Origin: Enoplosus armatus
Taxonomy: Eukaryota; Chordata; Actinopteri; Centrarchiformes; Enoplosidae
Reading direction: 5' to 3'
NCBI RefSeq assembly: GCF_043641665.1
Contig: NC_092196.1
Location: 799,001 to 863,000, forward strand
Length of the DNA: 64,000 bases
In this document: positions 23,885-33,852 of the stretch, piece by piece
Numbering within the stretch: position 1 is the stretch's first letter
Layout: each line of letters begins with the position of its first letter
Notes under the pieces: generated by a model
Told to the model about the DNA's origin: nothing
Database searches by the model: none
The model's input: only the letters and a program-made list of their open reading frames with translations
Made by a program: the position numbers and the translations under genes

Positions 23885-24709
23885 ACCGAAGGCATGAGAC
23901 AGACGCGCACACATGTCAGGGTGTTTATGTGGTGCAGATGTTGGACAGGAAACGGGCTGTGTTCAGGGACACAAACACATCGCATGACGCACGAAACGCG
24001 GCAGAGTTCAGCCGAGCCTGATTCAACCGCGCTACAGGAGAAGGAATCCATAGGCACCTATGCGCGCGCACGCCAAGCTGCGCAAGCGGTAAAAGAGTCA
24101 GGAGGGAGGTCGGGGGTCGGGAATCAACCTCGGGTCGCTCCGCTAGTCTGCAGCCGGCACGCGGGGCGAATGTCGGCAAGAGGTCACACACTGTCGACGA
24201 GCTAAGTAGCTAAGATTCCCTCGTCAATCAGAACAACAGTAAGCAATACGTGGTTTCTTGTTGCTAATCTCCAAGAACCAAAACAACACAAGTGCTGTCG
24301 CACTTACTTAATGCGCACGAATCGCTCCCGCGTTCACTCAGCCTCTCGTCCGGGGTGCAAATGCCCTTTTATTCCACATCAGCGGCCAGCCATCTTGGTT
24401 GTTCGCTAAAATGCCTCAAACGTATAATATTTCGTTGGTCTGAACATGGGGATGAATGAACGAAACTCTGCAGCTTGCAGATTCGTCCGGTTCCCAGCCT
24501 ACCGTTACACCCCATGTGTACATGGACACGGAGACTCTCAGAGAGACATTGGGTAAGAGGTTAGATTTAGCCTGGGGGAACGCTTTGGCGGCAGGACTTT
24601 CAAACCCTTCAGACATGGTCAGAACGAGCATGTGGACCCCCCGAAAGGGGAACTCCACTGATTTCTTGGGGAGCACTGCTGCAAAAATTGCATATAGTCC
24701 CTTCTTGGC
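23885..24709. other. Unassigned, partly dispersed repeat
   Basis: GGTCGGGAATCAACCTCGGG at 24115-24134 resembles a tRNA-derived repeat end, but no tRNA fold was found. The 24456-24824 frame overlaps the transposase only out of register in part. Confidence 0.4.
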
Positions 24710-24995
24710 TGGGACGGCGCGGCGTTTCACAGCTCCCTTCCGGTCACAGATTGTTTTACAGCCCTTCCCGGGACGACGTCACTTTTCCTCCCACCTTGCT
24801 CTCCATTCCTCAACCCTCAAATAGAGGAATTAATTAATTAATAGAGGAACGCGATCAGGTGCCCCTCTTGGACGCAATGAACGCTGGATGTCCGGACGTG
24901 TCTGCAGAAGATTGCCAAGGGATGGATCAGGCACGCAAAAAGATCCTGTCCGAGGTGTTGGCTGGGTTGGCGAGCACGGTTGCATTTCTGTATCT
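24710..24995 (+). pseudogene. Tc1/IS630-type DDE transposase remnant, C-terminal half
   Basis: In one frame (codons from 24710) the sequence reads WDGAAFH, SSLPVTDCFT, and then LFLPPCSPFLNPQIEE from 24782 to 24829. The second catalytic Asp region (WDNV.FH in intact relatives) and the third catalytic residue region (SPFLNPIEE) are therefore recognisable, with an extra codon splitting NP and IEE. After an AATT-rich expansion (24829-24843) a second frame gives VPLLDAMNAGCPDVSAEDCQG. One inserted A at about 24921 then hides WIRHAK..CPRC, the usual end of this teleost transposase group. Weak similarity (FLG after NST) may extend upstream to about 24650. The N-terminal DNA-binding part is not seen. 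The element is broken by frameshifts and cannot encode an active enzyme. Terminal inverted repeats were not identified. Confidence 0.75.
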
Positions 24996-26094
24996 GTGGC
25001 TATCCTACACAAGTATTTATAGCTTTGTATCGCACTGCTTTTGTGCGCTCTACGCAAAAAATGGCAGAAAAATAAAGCCCTCCGACGCCTGCTGCAGCAT
25101 TTTTTGGTCCATTACTGTGACACAGATGCAGTGCAAGCTAGCACAATCCACGCAATTAGTGCCCCTCTTTTCGTTGTCATGGAATCTTGGTTCATGCTAA
25201 ATACATAAATGAAGGGTACGCCAAAGACAACAGTGTTACAATGCAACCTGTCGCTGCGCAGTGAGGGAGGGTTAGGAGACAAATGTTGCCACGAGCTGAT
25301 CCTGAGATGTGCTAAGCTAAAGAGAACTTTATGAACAGTTTTGAAACAGTGAAAAAACAAAAAAACTGTACTATAATACGCCAACAAGGATCTTCTGTGT
25401 GATTATGTGTACAGTGCAGAAAAAAAACCAACATTGAGTGGAATCCTCTTCAAGGCCTTTTGTCAATCAAGTCCATTATCTATAGATAGATAGATGGTGG
25501 ACAGCTGCCCTGGGGGCCCAAGATCCTCAGGGGCCCATAAAAGACAGTAAGGGTCCCACAGCTAAATTTTGGCCCCCTAATTCATGGCTTAAAGGTACCC
25601 TGCAGAGCAACGTCTTTTTTTTGCACCGCGCGCGCACAACCACGTTCCAGCCGATGGCGTTCCGCACAGTCTCACCGACCTACGGGTGGCGGTGATGCAC
25701 CAGGAAACGCGCCAACCAGAAAGCAGGGGGAAGGAAGGGGGCCGCTCGGTGGCAAGCCGCGCAGGGTTTCCAAACGCGCGCTTGGGAAAACTCCACCTTG
25801 CGAACTGCAAAGTGGACTTTCATAACGAATCAAAAAAAAAAAAAAAGATTTCTGTGTGCAACATTTTCCTTTAGATGACAAAAGCATGTAAAAAAAAAAG
25901 AAAAGAAAAAGTTTCAAACGTAGTTGTTCACAATGTGCCTCCTCCTCCTGCCCGCAGGACTAGAAAGACCATGACCACATGACCACATGACCACATGACC
26001 AGATCCGCACGTGATCGTCAGAGGCAGTGTGCCTCGGGATGAGAATCAAAAACCTCGCGCAGCCGACGTCGTCCCGTCTATTCATAATTTTTAG
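24996..26094. other. Unassigned; downstream flank of the transposase relic
   Basis: AT-rich at first, with an AATAAA at 25069. A short GACCACAT octamer repeat (3.5 units) is at 25973-26001. A14 is at 25830-25843. Confidence 0.5.
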
Positions 26095-26450
26095 CTGCTT
26101 CTCCTCCTCCTCCTCCTCTTCCTCTTCTCCTAATCACTTTGCTCAAACTGATCCCCCACTTTTCCTTACATCTCCTCTCATCTCACCCTCCTCTTCTAAT
26201 GGTCTCCTCCTCGTCCCCCCCCCGATGAGTCAATTCGTCATCGCGTTTTCACACACTCCTCCTCGTCTCCTTTATCCCCCAGCTCATCTCTCACCCCCCC
26301 CTTTTTTCCTCTTCCACTTGCTTCCACGTTTTTTTTCTTTTTCCATCTGCTCTCTTTTCTTCTTGCGGTCTCCTGCTCCTCCTCTTCCTCTCCTTTCCCC
26401 TCTATCCACTCTGCCCCCCCCCCCTTCCTTTCTCTGCTTTCCAAACAGGG
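26095..26450 (-). repeat. Polypyrimidine tract on the plus strand (polypurine on minus)
   Basis: C/T-dominated with CTC units at 26100-26130 and several C8-C12 runs. It produces a 212-codon Ser/Pro/Leu open frame (26027-26665) that is not a gene. Confidence 0.85.
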
Positions 26451-26656
26451 TATGTGTGTGTGTGTGTGTTTGTGGCACCCGATCACCACTCAACACAGAG
26501 CATTCCTATTGGCTACTCACCTTGCATCCCGTCAGGAGTGAAAACAGTGAAACGCATGCACACACTCTTGTCCCATCCCTCTCCTGTTCATTTACTCTCT
26601 TATCACTGCTGAACATGTGGTTCCCCGTGAAACACACACACACACACACACACACA
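26451..26656 (+). repeat. GT and CA arrays
   Basis: Short GT at 26453-26470 and CA at 26632-26656. Confidence 0.92.
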
Positions 26657-27189
26657 AGGAATTAACAATCAGGAATAAAAGGAGAAAAGAGACAGAAAAG
26701 AAAGACCTCTTTTCCTGTATTGTTTATGTTTTGCAATGTTGTATAATATCGTTTAATACTTTGGTAAAACTATTTCGCTGTGACGCACGCATTTTTGGGT
26801 GCCTATCAACGTGTTTGTTCACAGTTCCAGCAGCTCCTCTCGTAAAGCGCTTGCGGCCGACATCATATAGACAGCGTGCTGACGAAGAAGGCCACAAGAT
26901 GCGGCTGAAAGCTCCCAAGGTGACGAAGGAAACGTCAAGCTACGGAGATGCATCCGTCTGCTCACGTCATCCTTAAATACTCCCTGCAATATTGTTATTT
27001 ATCCATTACAATTCAAACATGCGCGTATCAAAATGTGTTGTGTGTGTGTGTGTGTGCGCACAGCTAACTTGTATGACTTATGTCAACTTAAAGTCCAACA
27101 TTTAGATTGACTGATTATTGCAATTTTCTTTTTAATTCTTGAATTTTTTTTTTTTTTGGTGTGAATATACAAAACAAGATGGGGATTTA

Positions 27190-27192
<3 letters not shown>

Positions 27193-27225
<33 letters not shown>
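27193..27225 (+). repeat. CA microsatellite
   Basis: Sixteen CA units following a T12 run. A short TG array is also at 27039-27056. Confidence 0.95.
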
Positions 27226-27229
<4 letters not shown>

Positions 27230-27724
27230 CAAATGAATGTATGTGTGTGTACACTCTTAACACCTCAAACTGATTCCGTGTATTTCTAAACTCATATGGA
27301 ATTAAATGGATTTGACATTGCACCGACTCACGCTTTTGCTGTAGCACACGCATAAATAGTTATTTCTGTTAGAGGCTGACGTCGGTTAGGTCGGAAACGC
27401 GCACCCTTGAGCCGCTGATCGGAAGTCAGCAGCAGCGTCACGTCAAAAAACAGACACACAAATGAATGCGATATTGTGACGTTGCTTTAAATGAGATGAA
27501 TAGATAAATACACAAAATACACGCTGTGTGTCATTTTGTGTTTGTTCGCTTTATCAATATAGAAGCGCAACCATGTGTGAGCGAATGTGTGTGAGTGTGT
27601 GTGTGTCTGAGAGTGTGTGATGTGTTTATAGACCGCCTTAAACCGTTTTAAATGAATCATTACACATGTTATGAAAAGCAGCGTTCGTGTATCCGTGTGT
27701 ATGCATGAATGTGTACTTCTGTAC
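27226..27724. other. Unassigned
   Basis: No recognised element. TGACGTCGGTTAGGTCGG near 27377 and interrupted GT words from 27585 to 27625. Confidence 0.45.
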
Positions 27725-27868
27725 GTGTGTGTGTGTGTGTGTGTATGTGTGTTACCATGGCTACTTCAGCACCATATATTTCCCTACCAAAGCAGCAGGG
27801 AGCCTCAGACTGCCATCCATCTCTCTCTGCTCTGCTGTCGCTCAGTGTGTCTACATGCGTGTGTGTGC

Positions 27869-27902
<34 letters not shown>

Positions 27903-28187
27903 CTGACCTCCTCATGAACCAGCCTCGGATCGCTACGCCATCATCCCTCTGCAGCACACACACACACACACACAGACAGACACACACACACACAGACAGA
28001 CACACACGTGTGGCTGTGTACGTGCTATAAAACATACAGCATGTATGAACATGACGACGAGGTGGTGCGTGTTTAATGGGATCCAGTTCTTTTTAATCTT
28101 GCTGTCTGCCGCCCAGATGGAGGGAGCCGTGTGCCACGACAAAAGAGAGGAAGACAGACAGACAGACAGAAAGACAGACAGACAGAT
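27725..28187 (+). repeat. GT, CA/CAGA and GACA arrays
   Basis: GT at 27725-27751 and 27857-27903, CA with CAGA at 27955-28008, GACA at 28151-28187. Between the first two lies a non-repetitive 90-base block (27756-27845). Confidence 0.93.
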
Positions 28188-28605
28188 GTGAAGCGAATTA
28201 AGAGGGAATTTCAGAGTAAGGCTAAATGAGGGCAGCTCGGAACAAAATGAAAACAGAGAGAAAGAGCAGACGAGTACATGATAAAGAATCTGTGTCAGTA
28301 CCAGCCGTTTATTGCCCGCAGGGAGCGAGCTGAACTTTTCAACTCGCCCCCCCCCCACCCCCACTCGCTTTCTCCATGCTCGGCGGCGGAGAGTGTATCT
28401 AGATCCAGGCCTCGGCGCCTAGCGCAACGTAAAGTCGCCCACAGGCTTTTTTACGCCTGGAGTCGTGGGGCTTTTCCTGCCCGCCACCGCGTTGCTCCGT
28501 CTTTGTCAGCCACTCAAAGGTTCAGAACAACCGGACGCGGAGTCCCTCAGGGACGATTCTTATTCTTGTATTTTTACGCCCAGAAATGCAGAAAGTCGTG
28601 CCCAA
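28188..28605. other. Single-copy-looking DNA, CpG-rich at 28370-28510
   Basis: AGCGAATTAAGAGGGAATTT followed by AAATGAGGGCAGCTC (28190-28240) resembles conserved regulatory DNA. The next 140 bases carry many CG dinucleotides. No exon recognised. Confidence 0.35.
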
Positions 28606-28659
28606 CCGAAAACGGTTGGAATGCGACCCTTGCGATGGTCGCATTCCAACCATTTTCGG
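28606..28659. repeat. 23-bp inverted repeat with 8-base loop
   Basis: Left arm 28606-28628 begins CCGAAAACGGTTGGAATGCG; right arm 28637-28659 ends GCATTCCAACCATTTTCGG. The arms pair with a single G-T wobble (C/T difference), separated by CTTGCGAT. No simple sequence is involved. It could be the centre of a fold-back element, or a transcribed hairpin. Confidence 0.8.
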
Positions 28660-30165
28660 CAACTCTCCGGTGAGAAAGTCAACACGTCTTTGTCTAGCTC
28701 TCGAACTATTTTACTGTACATTGTGTCCCTCTGTGGCGGCAGGTTCAGAACAACTGCGAGTGCAAACACTTCTGATTTTTCCGACGCGGTCTTACGAACT
28801 AGTCCTAAACGAACATGACCCGACCCGTGGGACGGGAGGGTCGTAGGCACCTATCAACGCAGGAGACCAGAGCTGGCGTACCTTTTAAAAGCAATGGCTC
28901 GACTCAAAAGAGGGTCGAGCATGTCCCAGGAGGCGGTCCAGGTCCAGGTGAAGAGAAAGTCTGACGCTGAAGAAATGAAAAACGAGAAAGCAATTGCCAA
29001 AAATATGGTACACTCTCTTGGCCCTTTTGCCAGCTCCCCAGGGAATAATAAAACTGACGAGAGGTACTTCAGTCTTGATGTCTGAATATCGAAACTTAAA
29101 ACTCAAATCTAAACCGTGTGTTTTTAGCCTATAGCCGTGTTTTCGGCACGAGTATTTGGCGTATCGGCGTCATGGCCTGCAGCTCCTCTTCACATTGTGC
29201 AGACAGCTGGTCAACTCTGAAGAACAGTCGGAATCTGGTGATTATCTGAGATTTGCGAACGAATCGTTCTTTTGGAAAAGAACAAGAACCCCGGCTAACG
29301 TCCCGCTCGGAGAGAGTCTCTCTTGAGCCGAGAACCAAAGAAGCTGCCTAGGCCTAGCTAGCTAACCCGGTAGCACACTCACCGAGCTGAAGAAAGGGAA
29401 GAACATGCGATTCATATCTATGAATAGATAAAAGAACCGAGAGAGCCCGTTCATGAGTCCGTTCGCTGGTGGAGGAGGGTGAGCGAAACGAACCGGGTTA
29501 CTTGAAAGAACCGGTCTGCTCATCACGATCCAAGATCTGAAGTTGTGAGTGCTTTTTAAAAAAAAGTTTTTATTTTAAATGATTTCGAAAAGGTTTTACC
29601 AACATTTAAGGACATCGTGGGAACATGACGCCACTGTAACGAGTGAGTGTTTGACGTCGGCGTGTTTCAGTTTGAGTTATGACTCTGAGAAACCGGGCTG
29701 TAAGAAAAACATTCCGGGTTAGCCTTTGACAAGATAACAAGAACTCCACATCCTGGTTTCCTTTTTTTTTTTTCGTCTTCTGACGTTTATCCTGGAGCAG
29801 CACGTCCGCGACACTTTTTGTTGTTATTTGGTTTATGTTTAAAATCACAAACTTTCAATCCAAAACTTCGTGAAATCCGAACTCGACAAATTTGACATTC
29901 TGAAACGCCGAATCCGACGACGCCAGACAACAGCTCCTCCCTCCGCCGCACAGCTGACAAATATACCGCCGACTCCGTGGGAAATTTGCGATCCACTAAC
30001 AGGTGGTTAAACCTGTCAATCAGGGGCCGAGAGGCGGGATGTTCGGTGAATTATAATTCCAATAAAGAATCCATAAAATTAAATTGATCTTTGAATTAGC
30101 AGACAGAGCGAGGTAATGGTGATTAGTGTGTTCAGCGTGGCAAAGCTAATTAGAGCAACAGCTGC
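28660..30165. other. Unassigned, partly dispersed repeat
   Basis: GAACGAATCGTTC (29257-29269) and repeated GAACCG words to 29510 look like a fish interspersed repeat rich in 'GAATCGTTC'. A 63-codon frame at 28894-29085 has no known match. Blocks after 30000 are described under 30000-31260. Confidence 0.4.
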
Positions 30166-30171
30166 TACTGC

Positions 30172-30211
<40 letters not shown>

Positions 30212-30390
30212 GTGTGTGGATTGATGGTTTCTGGTCTTAGACTTCAATTTCCTTCTCATCCTGACATGTCAGAGGCTGTAAATCAGTAACACACACACAC
30301 ACACACACACTCACAGACACACCATCTGTGCATAGGGCTTCATAATTTACAGCCTACTGTGTGTGTGTGTGTGTGTGTGTGTGCGCGTGT
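30172..30390 (+). repeat. TG, CA and TG arrays
   Basis: TG with CGCGCG centre at 30172-30218, CA at 30289-30311, TG at 30359-30390. Confidence 0.95.
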
Positions 30391-30913
30391 TTTGGTGCAC
30401 TCTTAATTATTTTCCTATTCCACTTGGCAGCGTCCTATATGGTAATATTATGGCCGAGCAATATCAGACAAGTTTCATGTAACTTCATCACTGAGCGTGT
30501 CTAATATTGTGACTGTCGTGTTTCACAGAGATGAATAAACAACCTCGCTGTGCCTCCGCGTTGTTTTTACAACCCAGTTTGGTTTAGTGTTTTCTAATAT
30601 TTGTGTTGGATCGGGCGCAGCTCACAGTTTACGGCGTGTGCACACACACACACACATAATAATAATATAATTACACATGCCATAAAAATAAAAGTATGTT
30701 TGGCATCTAAATTATTGAAAAGATCCTGAGAGAGGGTATAAATATCAACTCTCTCTCCGGGTTCGTTGTATTTATTTCTTTCATTCGCTCTTTTGTCCTT
30801 TTATCCGCCATTCGTGTGAGCGAGCGCGCACGCGGCGCACATTTAAAAGAGAGCGTTAAATATTGCGACTGTTGATATTCATGGGCTGCCTCGCTCTCGT
30901 TTTATTACCTCTC

Positions 30914-31161
30914 TCACACACACACGCACACACACACACACACGCACGCACGCACGCTCGCGGAATCAGAGTGTTACAGTGTATTGATGGAGTTAGCCCA
31001 AGAGTTTGTTCCTGCCAATATTTACACATCCCTATCCATCAGTGTGTGTGAATGCGTGTGTGTGTGTGTGTGTGAGGCCGTCGTCCATTAAATCCAATTA
31101 GCTCCCCTGTCAGTGCGCATTGGATAGTAATAACTTTGTGTGTGTGTGTGTGTGTGTGTGT
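30914..31161 (+). repeat. CA/CGCA and TG arrays
   Basis: CA changing to GCAC units at 30914-30958, GT at 31055-31074, TG at 31137-31161. Confidence 0.93.
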
Positions 31162-31641
31162 TGAGTGTCAGCAGGACGTTCACCGCTGCCATTTAAGAGG
31201 ACTAATTGATGTTTATGGCGGCAATAGTGTCGTGTAATTGTCGCAGCTCCCACGGTCGGGTGCGAAAGCGACGACGACGTCCTGAAAGTTGCGGGTGAAG
31301 TTCAGCAGCAGTGACGAGACACGAGAGGATGTTGTTTGTTTTTTTCTTATGCCGTCCCCACAAATTGCACTGGAAAAGCTGTCAACATCGCCGTTTTTTT
31401 TTTACTGTACGTGAGCGATACAAGTTCCAGTGTGCTCAAAGAAAAACAATGACCTGCGTCGCTTTCGTCATAGCTTTGGGTCGCGCCAGCAACGACCCAC
31501 CCACCAAGGTGACTGCGGGGAGTCTGAGAACGCAAGAAACTTGTCCGTGACATTTATTTGGGAAAGTAGGCAAAGGCAAACGTCCTCAAGCGAGTGTCGG
31601 CTCCGTCGACAGTCGACGTGGTGGTGTCGTGGGATGTCGAA

Positions 31642-31765
31642 GTGTCCTTGGGCGAGACGCCGAACCCTGAGTTTCCCCCCCGATGGAGGCCAGCGAGCGC
31701 CTCGCGTGGCAGCTCCGGCGCGAGAATGAGACCAGATCTGTAAAGTGCTTCGGGAGCCGTTACGG
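31642..31765 (+). mobile_element. Dispersed repeat, copy 2 (5' part missing)
   Basis: GTGTCCTTGGGCGAGACGCC, GAACCCTGAGTT, then GAGAATGAGACCAGATCTGT and AAGTGCTTCGGGAGCCG parallel the copy at 33709-33852 almost base for base. The 37 bases preceding GTGTCC in the other copy are absent. Confidence 0.65.
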
Positions 31766-32289
31766 TTGAAAAGTGAAGATGACGTAAACGATGTAAACGG
31801 CACATTCTTATACAACAGAGCGGCATTCATAAACTAGTGGCGTGGCCTCGTACCGCTGCAAAAAACCCACACACACAAATGAATGAGTTGCAGCTGCGGC
31901 AGCGAGAACGGGCCCAGCTACGTGCTCGTGCTGTCTGAGTTGGCGCTGGTGCAACTTTTTCAACAAGGGAGGCCAATAAAGGTTCATCGGCGCCACACCA
32001 GCTTCAGTCTGGGCCAATGACCAATGTTTATCACAGTCGGCAGCGTCAACAGGCACCCTGGCCGAGGTTGGCGGCAACCACTCGCCGTCCGAAGCCGCAT
32101 TTTAATAGCCTATTATAATAGTTTCTTCACATTAATTTTCGAACGCATTTCTCATATTTCTCTCCAACAAAGACGTCCACATATTCTCAGCCTAAAAAAC
32201 TTTATTTCCCCGTGAGGCTTTCTCGTAAATGGTCTTCACTCGCTTTTCAATCGCAGCAACTCCCGAAGCGCTTGACGGATCAGACCTCA
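31766..32289. other. Unassigned between two dispersed repeats
   Basis: No microsatellite and no recognised exon. Confidence 0.45.
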
Positions 32290-32480
32290 TCCAGAGTCAG
32301 ACAAGTTACAGGCGCTCCCATTCAAGAATAGAAAAAGCAGCATAGGGAAATTAGGAATAACAAGTTTAAAAACAGAAATGAGAAGTATATAAAAAACATA
32401 CGATATAAAAAAATATACACATTTACAATATTTAAGTGATAGAAGGTAATATAACAACCATATACAGCAAAAAGTATGTA
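32290..32480 (-). mobile_element. 3' tail of a retroelement, copy 2 (opposite orientation)
   Basis: The reverse complement of 32301-32438 reads CACTTAAATATTGTAAATG, then a T/A-rich tract, then TTGAATGGGAGCGCCTGTAA. This matches 14760-14867 in the same order with insertions of about 20-30 bases. The terminal GATCAATAAA/TTCTGA end is missing, so this copy is 3'-truncated relative to copy 1. Confidence 0.65.
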
Positions 32481-32967
32481 AGAAAATGTGCCTTAAGTTT
32501 CTCATTAGGCTGGCTGTTCGGCTCCGGTAGTTTCCGTTTCAGAGAAATGACACCTTAGAAAAGAAGTATTGCACAGTGCAGAGCTCTGAGCCCTTAAAAA
32601 AAAAAAAATCAGCAGACAAGAACATTGGGAATTCAGCAGTGGTCATATTAGGGGGCCTGAAACAATTACAAAATTCTAACAGCAGGCTACGGCTGCCATC
32701 GACAGAGAGTGTACTGCGCTGGCTAAAGAGGGAACGCAGCTAGATGCTAATTCGTGCTGAGCTTGAGACCATCGGTGAATGCAGCATTGCTGACTCACAA
32801 ATGTTTCGTGACGGCTTACAGCGACATGCGGCATGCAAAGCTGCGAATGATGAATGTTTGTTTCTTTGAGCACCTTCTTGTTATCAAAGAGAATAACTGG
32901 AGGAGGAGGGAGAGAGAGAGAGAGATAGTGTGTGCAGTTTGTCCGTCATTACCTCACTCAGAATAGA

Positions 32968-32968
<1 letters not shown>
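32481..32968. other. Unassigned
   Basis: A12 near 32596-32607; otherwise no structure seen. Confidence 0.45.
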
Positions 32969-33001
<33 letters not shown>

Positions 33002-33154
33002 TGTAACAAGCTGCAGCATGTCTGTCAGAGTCTGCGAAGGCTGAAACAATGAAAAGGAAAGTGTGCGAGAGGGCGAGGAAACGTGCGCGTGGATATCCAA
33101 TTGTGTAACCTCTCTCTGGCCACACCACGACACCCCCCCCCCCCCCCCCCCCCC
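32969..33154 (+). repeat. CA array and 22-base poly-C
   Basis: CA at 32969-33000. C22 at 33133-33154, one of the longest homopolymers here. Confidence 0.95.
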
Positions 33155-33177
33155 GCTCATCACCACGGCGACCGACA

Positions 33178-33327
33178 GGGTCAGCCGGACAAAGGTCACC
33201 CAGAGGTCAGCAGACTCTTCCTCTCTTTTCTCTGGCTTTCTCTCACTCTACGTCCTTTTTTTTTTCTTACTTGGTCGGCGTCTCGGCCTCTCTTCGCATC
33301 CTGACCCAGTCAGGAGGTCAGAGGTCA
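33178..33327 (+). promoter_or_regulatory. Cluster of nuclear-receptor half-sites: DR5 and DR1
   Basis: GGGTCA at 33178. Then AGGTCA-cccag-AGGTCA at 33193-33209, a perfect DR5 (retinoic-acid-receptor type). Then AGGTCA-g-AGGTCA at 33315-33327, a perfect DR1. All are on the plus strand within 150 bases. Confidence 0.45.
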
Positions 33328-33671
33328 CCCTGACATCGCCATGAGCCCGGTCTCACTCTGTCTCTCAGAACGAACAGGCTTGCATTGTCGTCCAGTACGC
33401 GGAGTTTCACACAGTTCAGCGTCTGTTTTTCTGGGGAAAAAAAAAATAGAATCTTCTTCAGCCGCGCTGTTTGGACTTGATTGATTTCCGGAATCCTCAA
33501 AGACGATGAGGATGAAAAATGACACATACCCCTTCTGGTCCAAGTTAAGTTGTGCAGCACAATTTCATAGAAATGGCAAGTAAGTAGAGTATGAGTATGT
33601 TTTAAATGTGTTAACAAGGTGTACGGCGCTACAACAGCGCTTCACACTGCTAAAAAAGCCAACAGCGTTAT

Positions 33672-33852
33672 GGGCGGCATGGTGGTGCGGTGGTTAGAGC
33701 AGGGTAGGGTGTCCTTGAGCGAGACGCCGAACCCTAAGTTGCTCCCAGACGGAGGCCTTGCACCTTACACCTTGCATGGCAGCTTGGTCGCCATCGGTGT
33801 GCCAATGGGTGAATGAGACCAGATCCAAAGTGCTTTGGGAACCGTTTACCGT
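33672..33852 (+). mobile_element. Dispersed 'GGCGGCATGGTGGTGCGG' repeat, copy 1
   Basis: Starts GGGCGGCATGGTGGTGCGG, TGGTTAGAGCAGGGTAG, then GTGTCCTTGAGCGAGACGCC at 33709, and ends near CCAAAGTGCTTTGGGAACC. This is a short non-coding interspersed repeat very common in teleosts. Related copies lie at 31.64 kb (same strand), 9.16 kb and 1.78 kb (opposite strand). Confidence 0.7.

Larger units (their letters stand above)
30000..31260. other. Possible conserved non-coding blocks among TG arrays
   Basis: Non-repetitive, AT-leaning segments carry many homeodomain-type cores: TTGAATTAGCAG, GGTGATTAGTG, CTAATTAGAGCA (30085-30155), TAATTATTTTCC (30403), CCATTAAATCCAATTAGCTC (31086-31105), GACTAATTGATG with TTTATGGCGGC (31200-31221). 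They are separated by TG/CA arrays. The pattern is typical of vertebrate regulatory deserts, but conservation cannot be judged from one sequence. Confidence 0.35.

Noticed and set aside
24110..24140. tRNA-like string GGTCGGGAATCAACCTCGGG
   Set aside because: Only a T-arm-like word; surrounding bases do not fold as a tRNA.
26027..26665. 212-codon open frame, Ser/Pro/Leu-rich
   Set aside because: It runs through a polypyrimidine tract and a CA array; composition explains it and no domain is present.
28606..28659. Canonical microRNA precursor
   Set aside because: The stem is shorter than usual precursors and no known mature microRNA sequence is present; kept only as an unexplained hairpin.
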